Assembly: GCA_026646885.1 (NCBI GenBank)
Contig: JAPKHK010000010.1
Span: forward strand, 73,857 to 137,856
Direction of reading: 5' to 3'
DNA: 64,000 bases
Origin: Casimicrobiaceae bacterium
GTDB taxonomy: Bacteria; Pseudomonadota; Gammaproteobacteria; Burkholderiales; Casimicrobiaceae
Shown here: in pieces, positions 12,476 through 19,102 of the stretch
Layout of the letters: every line of letters begins with the position of its first letter
How positions within the stretch are numbered: position 1 is the stretch's first letter
Made by a program: the position numbers and the translations under genes
The notes under the pieces: generated by a model
Databases searched by the model: none
The model's input: only the letters and a program-made list of their open reading frames with translations
What the model was told of the DNA's origin: nothing

Positions 12476-13378
12476 TCACGGCAAAGCCTCGCGCAAACGC
12501 GCCAGCGAGTCGTCGAACAAGCCGAAAAGATCGGTCGCCCGCGCCGAGCCGCCCACGGTGTATGGCAATTCGATCGCGGCAATGCCCGCCCGCTCGCTGA
12601 TCCACTTGGAAGCGCGCGGCGCTTCGTAAGCCGCGCGCAACACCGCCCGCGCGCCCTCGCTGCGGGCCTTTTCCAGCACGACGGCCAGATGTGCGGCCGA
12701 AGGTTCGAGGCCCGGTTTGGGTTCAAGCTCGGCCACGATGACCAAGCCCAACCAGTGGGCGAGGTAAGACAAATTGCGGTGATGCGCAAGCACTTTGCGC
12801 CCGCGCAGGTTCACCGCCTCGTTCTCCCAGCGCGCGATCGCGGTGCCCCAGCGCGCGGCGAACTCGTGTTCGCGTCGCGCATACTCTTCGCCGCCGGCGG
12901 GGTCGAGCTGGCTGAGGCGCAGGCTGAGCGCCTTGGCCACCGCACCAAGCCGTCGCGGATCGAGATGAAAGTGCGGGTTGCCCGCCGCATGCACATCACC
13001 TTGCGCCCGATCCACGCTGTGCGGCTTCTCGATCAACTCGACTTGGCTCGCCGCTTCGAAGTAACCCGGGCGCCCCACTTGAATGGCGGCATTGCCCGAT
13101 TCGCGCTGCAAAAGCGGCAGCCAGCCCGCTTCGAGTTCGGCGCCGGTACACACCAGCAAGGCCGCGCGCCGCGCCCGGGCGATGAGCGCCGGGCGCGCTT
13201 CGATGCGATGCGGGTCTTGCCGCGCCGTGGTGGCCGAGAACACCTCGGCGCGGCTACCCGCCAGCTCCTGGGTGAGCGCCGCCCATTCCGGCTCGCAAGC
13301 CAGCACTTCCAGCGCGGCTTGCGCACTGCCTGCCAGCGCCGTCGCCAAGAGGAGAAACACTTGGAGGATACGAGTCAT
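12476..13378 (-). CDS. znuA: zinc/manganese ABC transporter solute-binding protein
   Basis: 300 residues from ATG 13378. A signal peptide (ILQVFLLLATALAGSAQA) is followed by the cluster A-I fold: LEVLACEPEWAALTQELAG, then LLVCTGAELEAGWLPLL. Metal-ligand positions appear as His in DPHRIEARP, AGNPHFHLDPRR and VLAHHRNLSYLAHWLG, and the conserved C-terminal carboxylate region is ELPYTVGG. It lies 11 bp after the outer-membrane protein gene, in one operon. There is no long His-rich loop of the kind seen in many zinc-specific ZnuA proteins, so manganese or a broader specificity is possible. Confidence 0.87.
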   Translation of the reverse strand: MTRILQVFLLLATALAGSAQAALEVLACEPEWAALTQELAGSRAEVFSATTARQDPHRIEARPALIARARRAALLVCTGAELEAGWLPLLQRESGNAAIQVGRPGYFEAASQVELIEKPHSVDRAQGDVHAAGNPHFHLDPRRLGAVAKALSLRLSQLDPAGGEEYARREHEFAARWGTAIARWENEAVNLRGRKVLAHHRNLSYLAHWLGLVIVAELEPKPGLEPSAAHLAVVLEKARSEGARAVLRAAYEAPRASKWISERAGIAAIELPYTVGGSARATDLFGLFDDSLARLREALP

Positions 13379-13389
13379 CTGCGCCTCGC

Positions 13390-14751
13390 TTAGAACTTGT
13401 GGGCGCCATGCGCGCCCAGGCTGTGAATGTACTGTAGCGTCACTTGGCGCTCGCTTACGCCAGCCATGGATTGGTCGCGCGCCCATTGCAGCCGCAAGCG
13501 CGAGAATTCGCTCGGCGAATAATCGAACATCACGCTGTGCTTGACGGGTTTGTGGCTGGCGCTCTCCAGTGGGTTTTCGCCGAAATCAACGCTGCCCGGA
13601 TCGAGCCGGTCATAGCGGTAGCCCACGCGCCAGCCGGGCAGAAACTGCCACACGCCTTGCACATAGCCGCCCGATTGCGCGCTGCGGTAGGGCGCGGTGA
13701 GGCCCAGGCAGGCGCCGCCTTCGGCGCTGTTGTCGGCGCACAAGAATTCACCCGATTCACGGCGCCGGAACACCTCGGCCTGCAGCTTGAAATGGCGTTC
13801 GCGGGCGTTGCCCTCGGGCGCCCACTTCCACACGAAGTCGGCGATCCAGGTTTTCGAGTGGCCGCTGAAAAGCGTTTCGGCCTCAACCTCGTTCACGTCC
13901 TCGAAATGCGCCTCGCGCAGCTTGGGCTTGGCATGCAATACGTTGATGCCGGCGCGCCAACTGTGCGAGGCGCCGAGGTCGCCGCCGATTTTGGCGAAGG
14001 CCGCCAGTACCCCAGCCCCGGAGCGATTGCCGCCCGCCTCCGAACCCGGAAAGAACTGCCCGCGCGCGGCTTCCAAGCCGAACTCCAAAAAGGTTGCGGT
14101 AGGCGCGAGCCACTTCATTTGCACGCCGTCTTGCACCAGATGTTCGCCAAAAAGCGCGCGGTACATCAGGCTCTGGTCGGCGAAATCCCAAGCGTGCGGA
14201 TGTTGCTCATTGCTGTAACCCAAGCCCGAGAGAAACCGCCCGCCGCGCACCGTGAGGCCGTTGCCCAGCCCCAGGGTCTGCACCCAGGCTTCTTCGATTT
14301 CGACCTCGCCATCGGCCAGCGCAAAATTGGCATGCCCCCGGAAGTAGGGATCGACATTGGCGGACATCACCAACTCGGTGTGATCCAGCCGAAACCCTCG
14401 CCCGCCGCCGTGATCGTGCCCGCCTTCGGCAAAGCCCGCGAGGTGGCGCTCTTCCAGATCCTTTTGGCTCACATAAGCGCCTTGCAGCACCAAGGAGATT
14501 TCCGGATTGAAGCCGCTCGCGGCGGGCCTTGCCGCCGCCGGCGCGGCGCCGGGCGCGCTTGGCTCGGGCCGAGCGGCCAAGCGCGCTTCCAAATCCTTGA
14601 GGCGGGCTTCGTAAGTGTCTTGCAGCGCCTTGAGCTTTTGCTCGAATTCAGCGCGGAGTTGTTCGGTCTCGCTGCTGGCGAGGGCGGGGGTGTGAGCGAA
14701 CGCGGCGGCCATAGCCAAGGCGAGCGCGCGCAAACGTGGCGATGCAATCAT
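13390..14751 (-). CDS. outer-membrane beta-barrel protein of metal-uptake operon
   Basis: 453 residues from ATG 14751 (MIASPRLRAL). A signal peptide (cleavage near TPALAS) is followed by a coiled coil (SETEQLRAEFEQKLKAL and on to EARLAA) of the sort that anchors trimeric or porin-like proteins. A beta-barrel region then runs with repeated aromatic/Gly strands and ends in a C-terminal Phe (HGAHKF), a typical outer-membrane assembly signal. A short His-rich loop, EGGHDHGGGRGFRLDH, could contact metal ions at the surface. Located directly upstream of znuA, it probably passes zinc or a zinc complex through the outer membrane. No TonB box or plug domain is seen, so it is not a TonB-dependent receptor. 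Confidence 0.75.
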   Translation of the reverse strand: MIASPRLRALALAMAAAFAHTPALASSETEQLRAEFEQKLKALQDTYEARLKDLEARLAARPEPSAPGAAPAAARPAASGFNPEISLVLQGAYVSQKDLEERHLAGFAEGGHDHGGGRGFRLDHTELVMSANVDPYFRGHANFALADGEVEIEEAWVQTLGLGNGLTVRGGRFLSGLGYSNEQHPHAWDFADQSLMYRALFGEHLVQDGVQMKWLAPTATFLEFGLEAARGQFFPGSEAGGNRSGAGVLAAFAKIGGDLGASHSWRAGINVLHAKPKLREAHFEDVNEVEAETLFSGHSKTWIADFVWKWAPEGNARERHFKLQAEVFRRRESGEFLCADNSAEGGACLGLTAPYRSAQSGGYVQGVWQFLPGWRVGYRYDRLDPGSVDFGENPLESASHKPVKHSVMFDYSPSEFSRLRLQWARDQSMAGVSERQVTLQYIHSLGAHGAHKF

Positions 14752-14826
14752 GGTGTCTTCCCGAAACGAAAATGAAAGCGAACGCAAGCGCTCCCCATGG
14801 AGCCTTGCGCGACCAATCAAGAACGA

Positions 14827-15123
14827 TCAGGAAGGGAGTGGCGGAGCCTGCGCCTGAAAAGCCAGGCGCAAAGGCGGAACAAAAAAGCGCGCGACATAAA
14901 CACCGCAATGCAGCGGCGCGCTGGGGCTCGCCGCGGGCGCCGCGGAACCGGGCAAAGCCGCGCCCAGTTGCCCAAAGGCCGCGCACCATTCGCAGGCCGG
15001 TGTGGCCGGATCGCCCTGCTCCACCCCCACGCCGTGCCCAATGGCGTGCGCCGCCGCCATGGCCTGCGCGATAAGGAGCAGCAGGCCAAAGATCAGGGCG
15101 CGGGGGTGGCGGAGTTTGCGCAT
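14827..15123 (-). CDS. small exported Cys-containing protein, DUF2946-like, first gene of metal operon
   Basis: 98 residues from ATG 15123 (MRKLRHPRALIF). A hydrophobic N-terminus (ALIFGLLLLIAQAMAAAHA) acts as a signal or membrane anchor. It is followed by HAIGHGVG, a CEWC pair and a later lone Cys in APLHCGVYVARFF. This layout is like DUF2946-type small proteins that accompany metal-transport genes. It precedes the outer-membrane protein by 75 bp on the same strand and is probably the first gene of the operon. It could bind metal through CEWC and the histidines, but that is inference. Identification is by layout only. Confidence 0.5.
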   Translation of the reverse strand: MRKLRHPRALIFGLLLLIAQAMAAAHAIGHGVGVEQGDPATPACEWCAAFGQLGAALPGSAAPAASPSAPLHCGVYVARFFVPPLRLAFQAQAPPLPS

Positions 15124-15302
15124 GAAAGAAATGGCGGCGGTGTTGCCGGGGGAAGTATAGGCGATAAAGCGGTCCGCCCGTAAGGGTGCAGGAGCGCCAA
15201 CGCTGACTTCCGAGGTTTCCAGAAGTAGAGTCACACCGCCATTCGTTCATTTTTGAACGGGTCGACGGTGCTCAGAGCCGTCGCAACGGCCAGAGCGCCT
15301 GC

Positions 15303-15330
15303 TTGACATGCGTATCTCATAGGATACACT
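15303..15330 (+). promoter_or_regulatory. promoter with palindromic operator of the higBA module
   Basis: A -35 box TTGACA (15303-15308) and a -10 box TACACT (15325-15330) are separated by 16 bp. The perfect inverted repeat GTATC-N6-GATAC (15312-15327) fills the spacer and overlaps the -10 box. It lies about 20 bp before the toxin start. This is where the HigA antitoxin or the HigBA complex would bind to repress its own transcription. Confidence 0.65.
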
Positions 15331-15348
15331 GCACCAACGCGCATCCGG

Positions 15349-15624
15349 ATGACCGAGATCTACCGGAATTGGATCAATGACCTCAAAGACCGCACGGTTC
15401 GCGCTCGCATTCAAGTGCGGGTTGACCGGCTTGCACACGGCAACCCTGGGCAGTTTAGGAGCCTTACGGATGGCGTGTGCGAATTGAAGATCGATGTCGG
15501 GCCGGGCTTTCGCGTCTATTACACAGAACGGGGCGGGGAACTCATCGTGCTTCTCATTGGCGGCGACAAGTCCACGCAACAACACGATATTCAGAGGGCC
15601 ATCGCACTGGCCAAGAATCTTTAG
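15349..15624 (+). CDS. higB: type II toxin, HigB/RelE superfamily (phage gp49-like)
   Basis: 91 residues with the family pattern WINDLKDRTVRARIQVRVDR, then GVCELKIDVGPGFRVYYTER and LLIGGDKSTQQHDIQRAI. Proteins of this group are ribosome-dependent mRNA interferases that halt growth when released from their antitoxin. The toxin gene comes first and the antitoxin second, the order typical of HigBA. The N-terminus is a few residues shorter than usual, but no better start lies upstream. It has its own promoter with operator at 15303-15330. Confidence 0.87.
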   Translation: MTEIYRNWINDLKDRTVRARIQVRVDRLAHGNPGQFRSLTDGVCELKIDVGPGFRVYYTERGGELIVLLIGGDKSTQQHDIQRAIALAKNL

Positions 15625-15634
15625 GAGCAATTAC

Positions 15635-15952
15635 ATGCCCAAACCCCTCGCGAAAGCACCCCTCAAGACGAAAACGGTAGCCTATGACGTGGCAGACCAA
15701 TTGCGCACTCCCGAGGAAATGGCGGCGTACTTGGACGCTTGGCTGAGCGAGGCACCGGACGATGCGGCGGGTATTGCTCGCGCACTGGGCGACATCGCGC
15801 GCGCCAAGGGCATGTCTCAGGTGGCCAAGGACGCCGGCCTCAGTCGCGAAAGCCTGTACAAGGCACTCAGTGAGAACGGCAATCCGAGTCTTGCCACGAT
15901 TCTCAAGGTCGCAAAGGCGCTCGGTGTGCGTTTGCATGCGGAGGCGGTTTGA
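15635..15952 (+). CDS. higA: HigA-type antitoxin, helix-turn-helix
   Basis: 105 residues from ATG 15635, preceded by an AGGAG ribosome site (15623-15627) that overlaps the toxin stop, so translation is coupled. The C-terminal half is an XRE-like helix-turn-helix: IARAKGMSQVAKDAGLSRES, LYKALSENGNPSLATILKVA, KALGVRLHAEAV. The N-terminal half (LRTPEEMAAYLDAWLSEAPD) is the usual toxin-neutralising part. It pairs with the toxin 10 bp upstream and most likely represses the shared promoter. Confidence 0.88.
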   Translation: MPKPLAKAPLKTKTVAYDVADQLRTPEEMAAYLDAWLSEAPDDAAGIARALGDIARAKGMSQVAKDAGLSRESLYKALSENGNPSLATILKVAKALGVRLHAEAV

Positions 15953-16130
15953 GGTGTTTTCACTGAAATGCGAGCGCGGAACCCGTTATTCAATCTCGCA
16001 GTTGAAGGGATTTGTGCTGCATGCTGCGCCTAGCCGCCCTGTTCTACGCCTAGGCTGAGGGTGACCTGCCCCCTGCCAGCCGTACCAGGCAATAGGAGAG
16101 AAGTCCGTCAAATCATGGAGAATGACGGAC

Positions 16131-16349
16131 ATGAAGAAGAGCAGATACACCGAAGAGCAGATCATTGGTTTTCTCAAGCAGGCCGATGCTGGGGTGCCGA
16201 TCAAGGATCTTTGCCGCAAGGGCGGATTCTCTGACGCCACGTTTAACAAGTGGCGGGCCAAGTTTGGCGGCATGGAAGTCTCCGACGCGAAGCGTCTCAA
16301 AGAGCTGGAGGGCGAGGAGGATAAACAGGAGGATAAACAGGGAGGATAA
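16131..16349 (+). pseudogene. IS3-family transposase OrfA remnant
   Basis: The start MKKSRYTEEQIIGFLKQA and the following KDLCRKGGFSDATFNKWRAK are the N-terminal helix-turn-helix of IS3-group OrfA. Normally a leucine-zipper segment and a frameshifted orfB follow. Here, after RLKELEGEE, the frame runs into ATAAACAG repeat DNA and stops (DKQEDKQGG). No orfB and no IS ends are visible. It is a dead fragment whose 3' end was replaced by repeat sequence. Confidence 0.8.
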
Positions 16350-16412
16350 ACAGATAAACAGGGTCGAACAGATAAACAGGGTCGCAGATAAACAGGGTCG
16401 GGAGTCGTATAG
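16321..16412 (+). repeat. ATAAACAG tandem repeats ending in GGGTCGGGAGTCGTAT
   Basis: Six copies of ATAAACAG start at 16321, 16333, 16346, 16354, 16372 and 16388, joined by short G-rich links. They end in GGGTCGGGAGTCGTAT (16395-16410). The terminal motif matches the one beside the RAYT transposase at 62257-62273 and the one at 23122-23136. I read this as a RAYT/REP-associated non-autonomous repeat. Confidence 0.7.
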
Positions 16413-16537
16413 ATTTTGCTAGCCTTTTCATCTTTCGCCCGCAACGCGGAAACCGCCTTCACCAACCGCGCCGCCGTGGGGGTCGTAGACGGACTTGGGT
16501 ATCAATTGCGAAAAGCGGCCCACTGTCGTTTCTGGGT

Positions 16538-16954
16538 TCAAGCCTTGGGGGTGAATTCAAAGGGATTCAGAAGCGCGACTCCGAATGGCGAAAAATCGGC
16601 AAGGTTTCGAGTCACGACGGTGAGGCCATTTACTTTGGCGATCGCGGCGATCATGGCGTCTTCGTAAAGGGTGTCTGATTTGCGATGCATGAGCTTCGCC
16701 CAGCACCGAAACGCGGGGCCATCCATGGGCAACACGTTATAGGAGCCGGCCACGAGGTCCAGCCAGGTTTCGATTTCTTTGGCTTTGCTGATGTCTTGCT
16801 CGCGGGTCAGTTCTATGCCGGCTTGTATTTCGCCGAGGGTGACGGTGGCGAGATGGAGGCTCCCGTCATCAACGGAGTTGAGCCATTGCACGACAGGCCC
16901 ATGTGGCCGCCGCTTGCGAAGCTCGGAAACAACGTTGGTATCGAGCAAATACAT
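16538..16954 (-). CDS. vapC: VapC-type PIN-domain toxin
   Basis: 138 residues with the PIN ribonuclease signature: LLDTNVVSELRKRRP near the N-terminus, TLGEIQAGIEL in the middle, DTLYEDAMIAAIAKVNGLTV and TRNLADFSPFG towards the end. These give the four acidic residues that hold the metal ions. It begins 5 bp after the Phd-type antitoxin on the same strand and is cotranscribed with it. The family cleaves tRNA or rRNA when free of antitoxin. Confidence 0.88.
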   Translation of the reverse strand: MYLLDTNVVSELRKRRPHGPVVQWLNSVDDGSLHLATVTLGEIQAGIELTREQDISKAKEIETWLDLVAGSYNVLPMDGPAFRCWAKLMHRKSDTLYEDAMIAAIAKVNGLTVVTRNLADFSPFGVALLNPFEFTPKA

Positions 16955-16959
16955 CGTCG

Positions 16960-17220
16960 CTAGCTGAGAACCGCAGGTCGACGACGACGCGCTTTGCCGC
17001 GCCCTGGCACCAGCGTGTCGGTGCGGGCCGTGTCAACCAGGAGAAGTTGCTTGAGCGATGGGCGCGCGGCGGCCCGCAACCGTCGCCATTCCTCGATGGG
17101 CACCATGACAGCGGTTTCGACCCCGCGGCGGGTGACCACCTGCGGACCCTCGCTCACGCAGGCATCCAGGAATTCGCTAAAACGGGCCTTGGCGTCTTGG
17201 ACTGGCCAGTTCGGCATCGC
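16960..17220 (-). CDS. Phd/YefM-type antitoxin partner of PIN toxin
   Basis: 86 residues from ATG 17220, chosen because GGAGGAG lies six bases upstream; the frame is open further but without family similarity. The N-terminus MPNWPVQDAKARFSEFLDAC, then VVTRRGVETAVMVPIEEWRR, is the dimeric DNA-binding Phd/YefM fold. The C-terminal tail (LLLVDTARTDTLVPGRGKAR) is the toxin-binding part. The direct repeat at 17235-17253 sits just upstream and is a likely operator. Confidence 0.85.
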   Translation of the reverse strand, partial: AMPNWPVQDAKARFSEFLDACVSEGPQVVTRRGVETAVMVPIEEWRRLRAAARPSLKQLLLVDTARTDTLVPGRGKARRRRPAVLS

Positions 17221-17234
17221 GGGCTCCTCCATAA

Positions 17235-17253
17235 TGACTAGATTGCTGACTAG
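17235..17253 (-). promoter_or_regulatory. direct repeat upstream of Phd-VapC module
   Basis: Two copies of TGACTAG (17235-17241 and 17247-17253, plus-strand reading) are spaced by ATTGC, 15 bp before the antitoxin start. The position fits an autoregulatory Phd operator. No convincing -35/-10 pair could be fixed. Confidence 0.4.
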
Positions 17254-17489
17254 TTTATTGCCCCGGTCCGCGCCGGTCAAGGGCCGGGTTTTCGGGCGCG
17301 CCAACCGGGTCAGGATGGCGCCGCGGGTTGGCCGGGTCCGCGGAAGACGGCAAAAGGTGAGAACGTGGGTCGCATAGGCGGTCAGCGACGCGCCCGGCAT
17401 CGCTGAACCGTCATATTGCGGCGGTGGCAATACCTGCCGGGGTGCGCGACAATCCGATCCACTTCAACGATGACCACGGGAGCACCTCC

Positions 17490-18251
17490 ATGGACGACAC
17501 CCCGATTGCGCCGGACGCCGACGATGCGCGGCGCGCGGCCACCGCGGATGCGGTGCTGGGCGAACTGGTGCAAGCCGCGACGGCGGCACTGGGCCCCGAC
17601 CTGCTTTCGGTCGTGCTGTTCGGGTCCGCGGCGGAAGGTCGCTTGCGGGCCGACTCCGACGTCAATGTGCTGTTCCTGCTCAAAGCTTTCGACGTCCGGC
17701 ACATCGATGTCTTGCGCGAGCCCTTGCGCCTGGCGCACGCGGCGGCGCGCGTCGAGGTCATGTTCCTGCTGGAAGAGGAATTGCCGGCAGCTGCCCAACT
17801 GTTCGCGGTGAAGTTCAACGACATCCGCGAGCGACACCGGGTGTTGCACGGCAGCGATGCGGTGGCGACGCTGGACATCGACGCAGCGGAGCTGCGCCGG
17901 CAGTTGCGCGAGATGTTACTCAATCTGGCACTCCGGCTGCGGCAACGTTATGCGCTGACCAGTCTGCGCGAAGAACAACTGGTGCGGGTGATCGCCGAAG
18001 TCGCCGGTCCGCTGCGCGCCTCGGCGACCGCATTGCTGCGCCTGCGAGGCCAGCCAGCCCAGTCCGGACGTGAAGCCCTGGTGGCGGTCGCGGCCGCAAC
18101 CGGCGAACAAGCTTTTGTCGAAGCCGTGGCACTGCTGCCCCGGGCGCGCGAGGCGCACCGCCTGCCGCCGGGTGCTGGCGGCCCGGCGGTGCTCGCGCTA
18201 TCCCGCTTGGCCCACCACCTGCGTCTCGCCCTGGAAGGCCAGACGGCGTGA
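17490..18251 (+). CDS. nucleotidyltransferase-domain protein
   Basis: 253 residues from ATG 17490 with GGGAG seven bases upstream. The polymerase-beta-type nucleotidyltransferase motif is present at about residue 48: VVLFGSAAEGRLRADSDVNV. In active members the motif reads GSxxxGxxxxxSDxD; here the second acidic position is Asn (SDVN), so metal binding may be impaired. The rest is helical with Leu/Ala-rich segments (ELRRQLREMLLNLALRLRQR). It overlaps the next gene by 4 bp and is probably cotranslated with the Gly/Cys-tailed membrane protein. The substrate is unknown. Confidence 0.78.
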   Translation: MDDTPIAPDADDARRAATADAVLGELVQAATAALGPDLLSVVLFGSAAEGRLRADSDVNVLFLLKAFDVRHIDVLREPLRLAHAAARVEVMFLLEEELPAAAQLFAVKFNDIRERHRVLHGSDAVATLDIDAAELRRQLREMLLNLALRLRQRYALTSLREEQLVRVIAEVAGPLRASATALLRLRGQPAQSGREALVAVAAATGEQAFVEAVALLPRAREAHRLPPGAGGPAVLALSRLAHHLRLALEGQTA

Positions 18252-19102
18252 GCGGGCCTCTTTTCCTGTTGGTTTATGCGGTACTGGCGGTCGCGGTCAT
18301 CCTTGGCTTGCGATCTCACTTCAGGCAACGCGAGGCCTCGAAAGCGGCGCGTTTCATCGAGTTCGCCCAAGATCCCTATAAGATCGCCTACCTGCGCGCG
18401 GACCACTCCGAGGCGGTGCGCACGGTGGTGTTTTCTTTGGTGGACCGCGGCCTGCTCGAGGAATCGGACGGCATGCTGCGGCGCGCCCATGCCGATGTCG
18501 GGGACTACGTGCGCCGCCCGCTGGAAAAGGCCGTGCTCGCCTGCTGCACCAGCTGGACCCCGCTGGAAAACATCGAGACTGATGTGGGCGTGACCATGGC
18601 GGGTGAGGCGTATTCCATCCAACTGAGCCGCGATGGGCTGCTGGCCGACGCCGAAGTCTACGGCCAGCGTTTTCCGACCTTCATGCTCGCCTTCGCGCTG
18701 CTGCTCGGCATCGCGGTAGCGCGTGTGATGTGGGCGATCGCGCATGGGCGATACAACGTCATCTTCCTGGTGATGCTGGCGGCGGCGGCCTGCATTGCAA
18801 CGATTATTGTTTGGCGGAAACGGCGCACCGGCCTGGGCGACGCGGCACTGGCACGCCTGGAAACGCTGTTTGGCGATCTCAAACGTCGCGCCGCCCAACT
18901 GGTTCCTGGCGGACAAAGCAATGATGCGGTACTTACCGCCGCCCTGTTTGGCCTGGCAGCCTTGCCGCAAGGTAGCTTCCCATATCTCGAACGGGTTTTC
19001 CCTCAACGCCGATCCGATGGCGACAGCGGCAGTGGCGGCGACGGCGGTAGCTCGGGCGACGGAGGGGGTGGCGGTTGCGGCGGTTGCGGCGGCTGCGGTT
19101 AG
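18248..19102 (+). CDS. TIGR04222-like membrane protein with Gly/Cys-repeat tail
   Basis: 284 residues. An N-terminal transmembrane helix (PLFLLVYAVLAVAVILGL) is followed by a soluble domain with YKIAYLRADHSEAVRTVVFS and LVDRGLLEES, the pattern of TIGR04222 proteins. Two further membrane helices lie around 145-190 (FPTFMLAFALLLGIAVARV and VIFLVMLAAAACIATIIVW). The protein ends in a low-complexity tail of Ser/Gly/Asp that closes with GGGGGCGGCGGCG. Such tails resemble precursors of modified peptides. It overlaps the upstream nucleotidyltransferase by 4 bp and the convergent radical SAM gene by 4 bp. A role as substrate of that enzyme is a plausible inference, not shown. Confidence 0.8.
   Translation: MSGPLFLLVYAVLAVAVILGLRSHFRQREASKAARFIEFAQDPYKIAYLRADHSEAVRTVVFSLVDRGLLEESDGMLRRAHADVGDYVRRPLEKAVLACCTSWTPLENIETDVGVTMAGEAYSIQLSRDGLLADAEVYGQRFPTFMLAFALLLGIAVARVMWAIAHGRYNVIFLVMLAAAACIATIIVWRKRRTGLGDAALARLETLFGDLKRRAAQLVPGGQSNDAVLTAALFGLAALPQGSFPYLERVFPQRRSDGDSGSGGDGGSSGDGGGGGCGGCGGCG

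Noticed and set aside
13444..14775. 443-residue plus-strand open frame
   Set aside because: Antisense to the outer-membrane protein gene; no family features.
16321..16412. possible CRISPR or tRNA-linked repeats
   Set aside because: Units are only 8 bp with irregular short gaps and end in a RAYT-type motif.
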